NCBI RefSeq assembly: GCF_000143415.4
Contig: NW_003314331.1
Location: 733,325-797,324, forward strand
Length of the DNA stretch: 64,000 nucleotides
From: Selaginella moellendorffii
Lineage: Eukaryota > Streptophyta > Lycopodiopsida > Selaginellales > Selaginellaceae
Direction: 5' to 3'
Every line of letters begins with the position of its first letter. Position 1 is the first letter of the stretch. Under the pieces are notes generated by a model that did not search any database, was not told where the DNA came from, and saw nothing but the letters and a program-made list of their open reading frames with translations. Shown here piece by piece: positions 23,160 to 35,741 of this stretch. A program made the translations under genes and the position numbers.

Positions 23160-26100
23160 ATGAGTCTTAGCGAGTACTATTCAATGAGATTGGGTAATTA
23201 GTCTTGTTGCATACGCAGAAATGAAAATGATGATCCAAGTGGGTACACGTTTGGGTGCAAAGACTTCGTGTTTGTTCCTTGGGCATGGATTTGGTTACCT
23301 TGTTGTACCATATTTTGTGAGCTTGAGCTTGGGTTCACAAGAGGGATTGAGTTGTTTCATTCGCACGAGTTTGAGCTTGGACTCGTGAGTGAAGCACATT
23401 AGCAACTCAAAGTTACATTTTGAGTTGGCAGGATTAATGTTGGCCTATCAGCGGTTCCGTGAGTTATTCCATGTACCATGGGTGAAAGCAAACCTTCCCT
23501 GAGTTTGCTATGAGTGGCAAATAGGCTGATCCGTAGCTATTTAGCACGGCACTAGTGGATCCTTCCTAGGCATGATTACAAGTGGATCAATTAAGACTGT
23601 AGGGATTAGTTTATTGATTCGAGTAGTCATTGTCGTGCTCTCTCATAAACTTTTCTTGGATTGGACTGAAGACAGTGCGAAAACAAGCTTAAGGTTTAGT
23701 CAAAGATGAGACCGAAAAGAGAGTTGTCAGGGACGAAAGATCAAACACGTAAATCATCTTCTCTTTTGGAGAAATGATTTGCAATGAGGTGTGACTCATT
23801 GTTTGTGTTCACATTATGCAATCAAGAGTCTCTACCTTGATGCATGTTGGAAATGATGGTTTTACAAATGGTGAATTGTGGGATGGATAGCAGTGAAGCA
23901 CTAAACCATTTTGTCTAAGCTTGCTATTGGAAAACTTGGGTTGCAATGCTCAATTCTTTTTCAAGGAATCTTGCTATTGCTCCTTGAGTAGTTTAGTGTT
24001 AGATTAATTTTGAGTTTGGTCGGAAAGAGAGTGGCATGAGCTTGTCCGTGTTGTGAACAAAAGTTAGTGGTGTTAAGTGTTGTAAATCTCTATCAGTGGG
24101 GTGTGGCATTTATGTTGCATTTTGTCGAATCGAGTTGACACTTGATACTCACGTAAACTTTTGTAGTAGTGATATGGGTTTGCTCGTGGTATTGCTCAAT
24201 CGATGATCAAGTCATTGTGATACTTATATCATATCCATGTGATAATGAGCAATGTGTTTACAAAATTGCTTGGTCAAATGATAATCAACCCCAAAGTGGT
24301 TGATGGTGAAGCTAGTTTACTTGCAGAAAGTAGCATTGTAGTAGCTTTGACTAGATTCTCGATAATGGTCCATTATGCTAAGCTTAAGTTGGTTCCTTGT
24401 TTCCTTGAGGGTTTGCCCAAAAAGTGTTGGAAAGGGTTATAACATTCACTTGTTATAATTTGTTGGTTTATCCGTTAACACTTGGAGTAGATTGTTGGAT
24501 GGAAAAGATGTGTTATTAAGGCATTGACATTACTAACACTTATGTTAGTGGAAGTGGCATTATTGTTTTGAGTGATGAGGAATTTTTCTTAGACCTTGAA
24601 TTTTCATATCATTTTTTTTGTTAGTGTTTTGGCTTCATATTGGATCTTGAAGGTAGTTGAAGAAAAGTGTTAATGCAATATGGATATCCGAAAAAGTGGT
24701 CTTCAGGATCAAGCCTTGGATGTTCATTTTGCATTTTTGCGGATATCGGTGTTGGATGTCAGAAGTATGGGTAAAGATGTTCGATGTTTAAACATACTAT
24801 GGGTCATGAGAATTGGTGTTGAGGTGAACCTATGTGAAGTTGTTAGTAGGAGGAAGTTGATTAAGTTTTGAAAGTTTGCATTCTTGGATTGAGAGTCATT
24901 TTTTCTCTAGGATAGAAAATTTTTCCACAAATTTTCTTAGACTTTTCCAATGGCTGATCTGTTGATCACTTTGCTCGAAAACCATTCCATTTTCGTAACC
25001 CAATACAAACTAGTGAAGGGGTTAAAGTTGACTTTGCTTAACTTAGACCTTAGTAAATAGTTTGTATGATGCGGCCCGAAAGGGATGCTGACTTTTGGGG
25101 CTAAGGCAATTGAGTTGGATAGCGTCTGGAGTTGGTGTAGAAATGTGGCCATTGTACTTTTCTAGAAAAGTGACCCTTGTGCCTTTCTTCTGTAGCGTTG
25201 TGCTTGGTGGCAGATTGCACTTTGCATTTTGTTAAGACTCTATGAGAGTAGTGAGCTCTCACTGATCTTGACTTGGTCTTGGTGGCCTTGCTCCTTGGCT
25301 AAGGATGGTGATGTCTAACTTAGTTGTTTGAGGTTGAGATGTTGGTACCCATACTATAGCTTTGTCTATTAGGAGGTTGTGTACCGATATGAGTCCATCT
25401 CATGGTCTTCACTTTAGTTTCGACTAAGTGTTGGTCATGTATAGCTAGCCTCTTCAAGGCATGCTCAGAGCTATTGACTAGATGCATTTGTAAGTTTATT
25501 ATGGTTGAGTTGGATTCAAGTGGTTATTTAGTTTATGCTTGTCCATGAATCTTTATCTCATACCTCGGGTATTACGTTCATGTTAGACAAGCATATGACT
25601 AATGGTATAAGTTTAATGTTTGGGTCTTGTGAAGGAATGTTGAAAGAGTGATTGTTAGTTGCTTGGCAACTAGTGATTGCTTGTAAACTTAGTCGAGGAC
25701 TATTGACACTTGCTTTGCTCAATGATGATTTAGCGATGATGGGCTTGCTTTACCAAATGGTGTTGCAAAGGATCGTGTTATTAGACTTACATAGTTTTTC
25801 CATGTTAGCATATCGATTCTACTTTTGTTGATGTCACTTGGTTGCATTTAGTCTGTAGTGTTGGATTTCATTAAGTCTTGGACATGGTGAATCACTCCTT
25901 GAGGAAGTGTTATCTGTAACTGAGTATTGTTGGAGGATTAGTCTCAGATACTGACTAAAGTATCCTTGACTTTGGTTAATTTAGTTGCTGGAAAGTTATG
26001 AGTGGTGATTCACTCTTGCTTCTTCTAGCTTTGTTATAGTGTTGATGGCATTGAAATGATGCCTTATTGTTGACATTGTTGATATTGAGATTTGAGTGAA

Positions 26101-28122
26101 ATGAGATATCTCTTCTTAGGGTTGATATTAAGTTTCATTAGTCTCAATGAAGATAGTGTTGATGATTTGGCTATGGCTTTGTGTTATTGGCATTTTGTGC
26201 AATTGCTAGTTAGCAATTATATTAGCATTCAAACGAGTTGAGTGGCAAGTTTGAGTTAGTTGTGTTCTAGATGAGATTGTTTAGTAAGGGTTGAGCTTTG
26301 GTTTTTCCTTGAAAAGTGATTTAGTCGTGGACTATACTAGCTTTATGAGAGGAAAAGTTAGTGATCGATATTAGAATATTTGAATCCTTATTGGGTTTGA
26401 GTTAGAATATATATCGATCATTGATGATTCTTCTTGTGCTTGTTATGAAGTGAGTTACGTCTTGCTATAGGTGGATTCATGGAGGATCATTTGATGATCA
26501 CTTGTTGAGCATAGCTTCGTTATGCTTAGCTTTTGGATTGATGCAGATATGCTCTTCATTAGCTTTGCATTATGAAGTTTAGCTTATGGAAGTGTTGAAG
26601 AAAATATTGTGGGTTATACCATGATTTCTTCTTTAGCATTGAAATTAGTTCATGCGAGACTCGTGATTATTGTTAGGCAAAATTTGGCTATAGGCTTCTT
26701 CGAACTTTTGGTTCTTTGAGTTTTTATGCTCATTATTCCATTTGTTAGAAGTTGTTCGGGAAGGCATTTTTGGCTCATTAGCTTCGATGCTGAAGTTGGC
26801 TTTTGCATCTGGCAATCATTGGTGATGATTGATTATCATTTAGGATAGTTGATTATCCTTGTCAAAAAGGTTTTGCTTAATTATTGTTGATATAGAATGA
26901 TTTGTCATTCTTCGGGATAGTATATTCTTTTTTCAATAATGATTATGCATCACTACATGGATGGGATGATTGATGCTCTTTCATGATAGTTAGTTGTTCT
27001 CTTTGATGGCTTATGGCTTTTCGCAATACCACATGTTCTTTGTGGTTTGCTCTGGATTGGTCTTTTGGGTTTGAGACATCAATAGGATGTTGCCGATGCT
27101 TGCTTGAGTAACTCTGGTTCCTTTGTATTGTTGATTGGGATCTATTTGGATTAGCTAGTGTGATAGTTGGCATGAATGAGTGTTTGTTGGTCTTACCACA
27201 TTCATTCTATTCTGTTGATTGTTGCTTGAATCAGTTTTGATAGATTTGGATGTTATTTCCTTTGGGTGATACATTCGTGAGCATTGTGCTTGTCAGTCAA
27301 TGATACTTTGTATTTTTTAAGTTCTCTTTCGTAAGTTGTTTGGCATACTATCTGCCATCTTCAGTAGTTAAGTTTTATCATTGAGTTTTCTTGATGATAC
27401 ACTGACTATTGAATTTTGTTGGATAGTGGATCCTATCTTTTCCAATTACGATGATTTTGGTGGTTCCTATACTATTATACTGGTTTATCAGATGATAACT
27501 TATTTGGAATACTTTTGTGTTCTAATCTAAGATTTAATCACTGATAATTTAGTCTCTAAGATATCATTGTTTATGACTTTGATATTGTCCATCTATTAAT
27601 CTTTGAATTTGGGCCAGTATAGGCAGACTGGCTTCAGCACTTCGTGTGCATGGTGAAATCTCTAGTCATGGGGTAGTTATTGTCGACTGGTCACATAACC
27701 CGCCTCTTTGTCGATGTCCCTTATTCCGTTAAAAGGGCGTGACTATGTAAACAACTCTAACTGCTTGTTTACAATAGTCTATCTAAACCTTACCGACGAG
27801 TTTGGTTTCTTTGCTCATGAGGGTTGAGGCCTATGACTTCTCTCTCTATGTTCCTGTAGGCAGGGGTGTATCACACTTTTGTAAGTTGGGTGACTCCCAG
27901 AGCAGCAAGGGTGGCTAACTCTGTTAGTCCTTTCCTTGTTGGCGACGGCCAAAAGGTGTCTAAGTTGGTAACACATCCGCATTAGACAAAGAGGTTGCCT
28001 CCTAACTCATTTAAGTTGGTGCATTTTTCACATAGTGTGAATACCGTGAACTTTTTCTGGAGTTGTTTCTTTGGCGGAATTTTACACTCGAGTGTGCATC
28101 GACGAGGACATCGATCTTCCCT
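23160..28122 (+). other. Non-coding core of element A, rich in short perfect hairpins
   Basis: About 5 kb, T- and G-rich on the sense strand, with no frame resembling gag or pol. Short perfect inverted repeats recur along it. Examples: CACGAGT/ACTCGTG (23364-23387), AACTCAAA/TTTGAGTT (23404-23426), CAATGAG/CTCATTG (23782-23801), ACTAACA/TGTTAGT (24532-24549), GAAAATTT/AAATTTTC (24915-24936), ACTTTTCTAGAAAAGT (25156-25171), TAGTTGC/GCAACTA (25656-25672), AATTGCTA/TAGCAATT (26201-26218) and AGAATGA/TCATTCT (26894-26911). All stems differ, so this is not a tandem repeat. It probably folds as RNA (inference). Confidence 0.75.
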
Positions 28123-28134
28123 AGTGGGGGAGAG
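28123..28134 (+). other. Polypurine tract of element A
   Basis: AGTGGGGGAGAG directly precedes the 3' LTR start TGTTGTGAATG at 28135. This is the expected site for plus-strand DNA priming. Confidence 0.75.
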
Positions 28135-28567
28135 TGTTGTGAATGTGACTTTGGGTATCAAAAGTTACCTGTTGGCTAGTCCTTTCGGATATTCTTTCCT
28201 TACTGCCATGATGGTAGGAGGTCGGTATTGCTGGACCCATTATCAGTTTCCCACTTGAGCTAGTTGAGAAACTGGTCAATGACCGTGTACTTAGATCGGA
28301 TAAATATAAGGTAGGAACCCTATGTGTTTCTTGCTAAGCATACTCGGCCTGGTTTGAGAAACTCCTGTCATTAGCTTGCACTTGCTAGTATCAAGAACCC
28401 CCGCGATATTGAGATTGGTCTCTTAATATCGCTAGATGATAGCTTACCGTGTCTACCAAACACCCTCGCTATCATGCCTTTTGTGTTGGTCTCATTTCGG
28501 TCCCAAATGCTATTTATGGAAAGTGTCTATATTTGCTCATTTGGCATATCTACGGAATGTAGAGATC
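28135..28567 (+). repeat. 3' LTR of element A, first part
   Basis: Matches the 5' LTR from its first base (TGTTGTGAATGTGACT against TGTCGCGAACGTGACT). It stops at AGATC (28563-28567), where element B inserted. The rest of this LTR resumes at 52751. Confidence 0.85.
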
Positions 28568-29723
28568 TGTAAGCCACAAATTTTTCTTTTCCAATTTGCT
28601 AGCTTACCTTGTCTATCCGACCAACGCTGTCTTGGCTTGTGCTAAGTTCCCTTGCCAAGGTTCTCGCCTATTGTAGCAGTTCCTACTTGGTCTTACTTGG
28701 GTTCAGCTACTTACTACACGAGCAATGGAGTGTTAGCCATCCATCTACGGATTCCCAAATTTCTCCTAATCCCCCTCCCCGGGTTAGACTGGACTTAAGG
28801 TTCGGCTACACTCCCCGCAGGCACAAGCAGCCAAGCACACCAAGCCTCCAGGTTCCTAACACCCCTTGCTACAACAAGACTTGATCATGGGACCCTCTAA
28901 ATCCCAAGCCTTGGGTGCAGCACTTGCTTCGGGACGTCGGGGCGAAACACCGTGGCCTAACGGCCCGATATGGGTACCTCTACCCCCCCCCCCCCCACTT
29001 CCATCTTGAAGGGAAGGCCCAAGCTCCTAGGAAGGGCGAGGACCAATGAGCCGCAAGGTACTCAAGTGGGGCACCACTCCACATGAGCTGAGAGCACTGT
29101 AGTCGGTTTCCCTTTCGGGAGTGGGAGCTGCTCTTGAACACTTCCCTGGGTGGCCCCTCCGACACCACCCAAGCCCATGCTCAGTCCCACCCAAAGCCCC
29201 TCGGCCCCAGGCTCAACCTCAAGTCAGTTTGGAAGCACTACTGGAGAGTTCCTTCAAGACTGGTTCCTGGCCCTCACTATCCCTACTATACTTTTGGAAC
29301 CCCCTGCAGCCCCCCCCCCCTTTGGGAGACGCACGCTTTGGGCTTTCACCCCTTGACCCGTATTAGTACTCGGACTTAGTCTCTGGCTCGATCTCGGATC
29401 CGACTTCGGATTCGGTCTGGGACTCGATCTCAGACTCGATCTCAGACCCGATCTCGGACCCGACCTTGGACTCGACCTCGGACTCGGTCTCGGACCCGAT
29501 TTCGGATCTCGGACTCCGTCTCGAGCTCGGTCTCAAACTCGGTCTCGAACTCGGTCTCCGAGTCGGTCTCGGACTCGATTCCGAACTCTATCTCGAACTC
29601 GGTCTTAGAGTCGGTCTTGGACTCGATCTTAGACTTGGTCCCATCCGATGAACTCTTTATCATTTTGGTCAAGCTTTCAGGGCTCTTTTAGCCTACGACA
29701 CCTCGGCGAGTTAGTTCCTTACA
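28568..29723 (-). repeat. 3' LTR of element B (left copy)
   Basis: Pairs with 51535-52745. In the first 79 bases of the two copies I count five substitutions, so the insertion is not recent. It contains a C-run (sense G-run), the CTATACTTTTGGAACC module near 29,285-29,300 and a CTCGGA hexamer array at about 29,356-29,645. Confidence 0.88.
29356..29645. repeat. CTCGGA-type hexamer array in B's left LTR
   Basis: Degenerate 6-bp units (CTCGGA, CTCGAA, GTCTCG) run for about 290 bp. The 6-bp period leaves several frames open, so long frames here are not genes. The matching array in the right LTR is at about 52,340-52,665. Confidence 0.85.
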
Positions 29724-29884
29724 ACTCCACCACCCATAAAAGAAGTTCGATACCCACATCGAACATCTCTTTTTTTTTTATCCTACGACTTGTTGACCAT
29801 GTCTCCGGGGGCATCCCCCCACTTAGCGGTGTGCCTAAGTTAGCCTCCCCAGCCAAGAGCCCATGACAACGGAGTATAGGTGTC
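29724..29884 (-). other. 3' non-coding tail of element B next to its polypurine tract
   Basis: On the minus strand this ends in a purine-rich ATGGGTGGTGGAGT before the LTR. A perfect hairpin, GTTCGAT/ATCGAAC (29745-29764), lies just inside. At 29871-29884 is the left arm and loop (GGAGTATAGG, TGTC) of a hairpin whose right arm is at 42221 after element D. Element D landed in its loop. Confidence 0.7.
29880..29884. repeat. Left target-site duplication of element D (GTGTC)
   Basis: GTGTC here and at 42216-42220 flank the three-LTR array of element D. The whole array therefore traces to one integration followed by rearrangement. Confidence 0.8.
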
Positions 29885-31542
29885 TGTAAGCGACTAAATT
29901 TTCCATTCTACTTTAGTCACTTAACCACACATCTGACCACTTGGAGGAGTCTCATTCACAACCTCCATAAGTCCAATCCAGGACTTGGGACTTGCTAGCC
30001 CCGAGAATGGCATCCATGCCACTCAACATTTGCACTTGGTCCAAGTGCTCCACGTGTCCGATCCCATGACCGACACTCAAAGGTACCACCGACATAGCAG
30101 CCCGTTACGCTAAGGCCATGCCCAATCACCTTTGCCACACTGGTAGTCCAATACCACTTGCATCACCGTCTTGGCTCTCCAAGACTAGGCAAACCATCCG
30201 TGAGTGGTCATCTCAAATCCACTCCTTAGCATCCTTAGGATGCCCACCGACAAGGGGAATAGCCTTCCCCAATATCCCTCTGTCAGTCCCCACTAAGTCC
30301 CTTTCTGCCCCTAACCGTGTTTGCCAACACTGCCACTGGATCGAGACTTCAGGCCCGACCACTAAGTCCCACGGTCCTCTGGGACTTCCTCACCACACGA
30401 CTGTGTCTTTGGTCACTACCCCAGAGGACTGCTCCTCTTCCTTTCCACAGTCTGGGCCTTTGGGACAACATTTCGGAACACCGTGGCCTTACGCGAGCCA
30501 CCTGGGTACTCTCCTCGCCTTCTGCCCTTGGGTGCTCTAGCCATGGGCTTAGAGCGGGTTCCGTTGAGCCACACTAGGTATCCAAGTAGGTAGTGCCACC
30601 CACACTTGGACTGGGAGCATCGGCCAGTCGATCTCCCGGGGGAACTAGAGCCGGCTCTTGAACACTTGACCAAGCTACCCCGCTTGTCGGTCTGTGTTCA
30701 CTCTAGTCTTGGACTTCCCAGTGGGCAGCTCATCACCCAACACTGGGTCCAGCCTTCCTGGGCCAAACTGGCCTTTCCTGGCCAAACTGGCTCCACTGCA
30801 GTCCTCCCCCTACTATACTTTTGGAGCTCACCAAACCCCCCAGGGTCTGGGAGACGAACGCTTTGGGCTTTCACCCTCTCAGGCTCCGGATTCGGACTCA
30901 GACTCGGACTCGGACTCGGACTCGGACTCGGACTCGGACTCGGGCTCGGGCTCGGTCTCGGCCTCGGCCTTGGTCTCGGTCTCGGTCCCGATCTCGGTCT
31001 CGGTCTCGGTCTCGGTCCCGGTCTCGGTCTCGACTTCGGACTCCATCTCGGACTCCATCTCGGACTCCATCTCGGACTCCATTTCGGGTCCATCTCGGAC
31101 TCCATTTCAGACTCCAACTCGGGTCCATCTCGGACTCCACTTCGGACTCCAACTCGGGTCCATCTCGGACTCCATTTCGGACTCCAACTCGGGTCCATCT
31201 CGGACTCCATTTCAGACTCCAACTCGGGTCCATCTCGGACTCCACTTCGGACTCCAACTTGGGTCCATCTCGGACTCCACTTCGGACTCCAACTCGAGTC
31301 CATCTCGGACACTTCCACGTGTCATGTGTTGGTCCTTTTGGGTCCCTTTTTGGAGCCTTGCTTTTTGCTCGCTTCGTGCTCGTTCCTCGAGCACTTCGTT
31401 GGGAGTTCCACTCCCGCTCTTGACTTTTCAAGTCGGAGCTTTTGGTCCAAACGTGTTACGCTCGTTTGGCTCTCGCTTCAGCCCCTACCACGTGGCACCC
31501 TTTCCGGCTCTACTTTGGGGCCTAGGGATTTTGTGTCTCACA
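29885..31542 (-). repeat. Element D LTR, copy 1 (left, 3' end)
   Basis: TGTAAGCGAC...TCTCACA, 1658 bp. It carries a CTCGGA-derived array at about 30,890-31,310 that is shorter than in the other copies. Strong hairpins include GCACTTG/CAAGTGC (30032-30048) and TGGCAT/ATGCCA (30008-30021). The promoter-like CTACTATACTTTTGGAG module is at about 30,805-30,825. Confidence 0.88.
30890..31310. repeat. CTCGGA hexamer and CTCGGACTCCAT minisatellite in D LTR 1
   Basis: Runs of GGACTC, then GGTCTC, then 12-18-bp units built from CTCGGACTCCA and CTCGGGTCCAT. The 6-bp period leaves frames open on both strands, giving spurious Leu-Gly, Asp-Ser and Arg-Thr repeats. In the sense direction it lies just upstream of the promoter-like module, where an enhancer repeat would sit (inference). 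Confidence 0.85.
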
Positions 31543-34500
31543 ACTCCACCACCCATAGACGAAGTTCGATGTCCTCATCGAACGGTAAACCACTTTATAA
31601 AGTAACACCCGCATGTGTTACCATTTCCATCCTTGGCACCTAGCCAATATTTGTCAATGGTTTGACATTGAAGGCTCACCATGCCTTTTGCATTTTCCTC
31701 AATGGTTTGACACCAAAGGCTCACCATGCCTTACCTGTCCTCTAAGGAGGGTAGTCTCCCCAACTTAGAGACTGATTGGACCACATGTAGTGGTTTTCGC
31801 TAAACCTCTTAGAGACCCTTCTTTAAGTCAATCCCACTACTCCTTCTCAAGTAGTCTCAATTTCCATCTATTGAACGTTTGCACCTTGGAACTTTTACTC
31901 TTTTGACTTTTGGAAGTCAATTTCCTAGGTGTCTCCAACACCTTGCATTGCACAGATTGTGCAACTCCACTTCCCCATCCTAGGAAGTTCATTACTTGAG
32001 GGCACCATCATCCTCTCTTCTATTTCGTGCCACCTTGGGCACTAAGTTCCAATTATCATACTTTGTGCTAGGGCTGTCCATGGCCCTATCATTTGGCTAC
32101 CTTACCGCTCCCTCACTTGGAGCTTTTACTTCGCCAAATTGGAGCACTTAGGAATCCATCCTTGGAAGTCCACTTCCTTTCCCACAAGCTGTTAGCACCG
32201 AACACATTAGTGTTCCTTGGCTAACTTTGCCATTTGGATCCCTTCCATTAAATTCCATGGCCCAAACTTGGCCACTAGTCCTTTGCTCCTATCCTTGATT
32301 GTTGCACCCAGCAACATCGGATCGCTACCTCCATTTTTGAGGTATCCTTTCGGTTCCATAGCAAAGACTCTTCTTTGCCTAGTCCGGAGGATGTTCGCCC
32401 CTAGTACGTCTCTTTAGCATCTTCTGCTATGGGCTCTATCCATGGCCCAACTTCGTGACCCTCCCATGGGTCTTTTATAGAGACTACTTTCCTCGGACTC
32501 ACTATGCCATCAAACGGATATAGTTTATTTCTCTTAGGTGCTCTTCCCACTTGGTCATCACGACCAAGCCACACCATCTTAAACAGTTCAATTTCAACAT
32601 TTTGAACCAGAAACTTCATTCCTTAGCCAACCAAGGACTTTGTCTTTATCTGGCCATAAGATCACCTAGTGATCTCACCTTGGCACCTTAACAGAGTTGC
32701 CAAGAGGTACTTGGTCTTCTAGACCTCCAAGTTGTTGACTATAACCCCGGGGGCATCCCCCACACTTGGCGGTGCACCCAAGCTAGCCCTTACGGCCAAG
32801 GGTTCATAGCAACTGAGATTAGGTGTCCCCATCTCACTCACCACGACCTTGGTGCCACTTGCACCAAAGCGTTCAAGTTAGATATGCCGAGCTTTCACTC
32901 TAAGCAATCTAACTGTGCATCACGACTCCGAGGCATCCCTCGCTTGGCGGTGTGCCCAAACCAGTCTCCCCACTGAGAGTCCATGACCACCGAAATATGA
33001 GTGTCCTCATATTCCAAACCATCACCACGCCCTAGTGATTTGGGACTCGAACCCAAGCACTAGAGGGTCGGGACTCGAACCCAACCTCCGTATATGCATC
33101 TACGGACGGCATCACGCAAGATGCCTGGCGTGACTCCCCACGCCGGTGCACCAACTTATTTTTAAAGCGCGCTACAGATCACAGCTTAGGAACCTAGTTC
33201 CTCCACACTGCCAAGTCCTCTCACTTGACATGTCTGTGATCATGCATGGACTCCTCCATGCTCGGCCCCATGGCCCACCCTTTTTGAAGTTATCACCTTC
33301 AACTAGGGTATTTGTTCCCCCGACGTGCCAATCTCGCTTGGCAAGTTCTCCGACCACTGTAACATGGTTCCTGCATAAGCGTGAAAGTCCTTGACCATCG
33401 ACTTTCGTTCAAAGCCCTCTCTTTGAACACTCGGGAACTACTTCCCTAACCTTGATAGCCTTGCCTCATGGCAAGCTTCAAGACCACGCTTCTGCTGCGC
33501 CACTCTGATTTCGCGCGTTCCATGAACCATTTACACTTGGCCTTTCTAGGTACTAAGTTACCTAGAATCGTCTTTGGGAACTTTGAAGGAACTCTATCCC
33601 TCAGCTTGCTAAGGCCTCCCTTTTGCAAGCCTTCCAAATGCCACATAGTCTAACATGGACAATTCCATAACTTAGACTCTCCATGGCATCACGGTTGCTA
33701 GCGGCAACACCCTCGAGCCCCCACTTGATTCTCCACTCCCAGCTGGCTTAACCAACCTTGGTTATGCCCTTCGATTTCTATGGTTCAGTTCCATCTCAAT
33801 ACTACTTGCCTTTGGCTTCACACCTTTCCTTCGGTCATTCTCCTCCAGATCAGGAGGATAGCTTTGCACTTTCTATCATGCCTTAGCAAGTATTCTTAGG
33901 GATGAACCTACCCAATAGCCCAGGGAGTGGTTCCTCAATCTGGGTATGCTCACCTTATAATCCCATACACTGGGATTACATTGTTGCTTATGGGCCTTTA
34001 CATGCCCATCACTAGCCTTGCCAAAATTCCATTTTTGGCTTTGTCCAACTTGGGTAGACAGTCCTCTCCTGTCTCCGCAACCTTGGACATTTGGATAGCA
34101 CCTTCTATCCATCATTCGCTAGGGACTTAGTCCCTTGGGCTTTATCCATTGCCCTCGCGACATCAAACACCACCTTCTGGTGTTCTAGAGTGTTCAGGTG
34201 TCCCAATGATGGCTTTCTTGACAATGAGTATTTCCTTTTATGACATTGACTTACTATATCGCAACATAAGCAACTTATCCCCCGCAAAGGTATATCCGAC
34301 TTCCCTATGCTAGAAGTCTTGGGTAGCTACCTTCTACCCGTTTAACCAGTTATTTTGCACCTCTTGCTTAGTTGCTTTATAGTTGTCAAGTCCTACAACT
34401 CATTGCTTGGTGCTTTCACACCTCCATCATTATCTGGGTCACCGCACTCCAACTGCATGCTCTGCAGCTTAGGCTATGCCATTCCCATTTCCATTGGGAT

Positions 34501-34599
34501 TCCTTTGGCAAGGGGTTCTCATGAACCCACCAACATAGCCTTAAGGTATCACACGTTGGCACATTTGGTGTCTCCACACCATCGGCTCCACGAGCCTAC
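31543..34599 (-). other. Non-coding core 1 of element D, a train of short hairpins
   Basis: No coding frame. Short perfect stems follow one another closely: GTTCGATG/CATCGAAC (31564-31583), TTGACTT/AAGTCAA (31903-31920), TTGCACA/TGTGCAA (31948-31964), CTTGGTC/GACCAAG (32550-32568), GATCAC/GTGATC (32660-32674), CTTGGCA/TGCCAAG (32679-32704), TTGGTGC/GCACCAA (32849-32867), AATATGAG/CTCATATT (32994-33013) and GGCGTG/CACGCC (33127-33144). Two tRNA T-arm-like GGGTTCGAGTCCC motifs lie on the sense strand at about 33,040-33,085. Core 2 carries the same elements. Confidence 0.75.
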
Positions 34600-35709
34600 T
34601 GTAAGCGACTAAATTTTCCATTCTACTTTAGTCACTTAACCACACCTCTGACCACTTGGAGGAGTCTCACAACCTCCATAAGTCCAATCCAGGACTTGGG
34701 ACTTGCTAGCCCCGAGAATGGCATCCATGCCACTCAACATTTGCACTTGGTCCAAGTGCTCCACGTGTCCGATCCCATGACCGACACTCAAAGGTACCAC
34801 CGACATAGCAGCCCGTTACGCTAAGGCCATGCCCAATCACCTTTGCCTCACTGGTAGTCCAATACCACTTGCATCACCGTCTTGGCTCTCCAAGACTAGG
34901 CAAACTATCCGTGAGTGGTCATCTCAGATCCACTCCTTAGCATCCTTAGGATGCCCACCGACAAGGGGAATAGCCTTCCCCAATATCCCTCTGTCAGTCC
35001 CCACTAAGTCCCTTTTTGCCCCTGGCCGTGTTTGCCAACACTGCCACTGGATCGAGACCCATAGGTCCGACCACTAAGTCCCATGGTCCTCTGGGACTTC
35101 CTCACCACACGACTGTGTCCTTGGTCACTACCCCAGAGGACTGCTCCTCTTCCTTTCCACAGTCTGGGCCTTTGGGACAACATCTCGGAACACCGTGGCC
35201 TTACGCGAGCCACCTGGGTACTCTCCTCGCCTTCTGCCCTTGGGTGCTCTAGCCATGGGCTTAGAGCGGGTTCCGTTGAGCCACACCAGGTATCCAAGTA
35301 GGTAGTGCCACCCACACTTGGACTGGGAGCATCGGCCAGTCGATCTCCCGGGGGAACTAGAGCCGGCTCTTGAACACTTCACCAAGCTACCCCGCTTGTC
35401 GGTCTGTGTTCACTCTAGTCTTGGACTTCCCAGTGGGCAGCTCATCACCCAACACTGGGTCCGGCCTTCCTGGGCCAAACTAGCCTTTCCTGGCCAAACT
35501 GGCTCCACTGCAGTCCTCCCCCTACTATACTTTTGGAGCTCACCAAACCCCCCAGGGTCTGGGAGACGAACGCTTTGGGCTTTCACCCTCTCAGGCTCCG
35601 GACTCGGACTCGGACTTGGACTCGGACTCGGACTCGGACTCGGATTCGGACTCGGACTCGGGCTCGGGCTCGGTCTCGGCCTCGGCCTCGGCCTCGGTCT
35701 CGGTCCCGA

Positions 35710-35741
<32 letters not shown>

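Noticed and set aside
29442-29672. Ser/Glu/Thr-rich frames in B LTRs (also 52227-52694)
   Set aside because: Same hexamer-array artefact.
30606-31643. Open frames of 200-370 codons through D LTRs (also 35318-36091 and 41169-42287)
   Set aside because: They arise from the 6-bp period of the CTCGGA arrays, are open in several frames on both strands and encode only dipeptide-like repeats.
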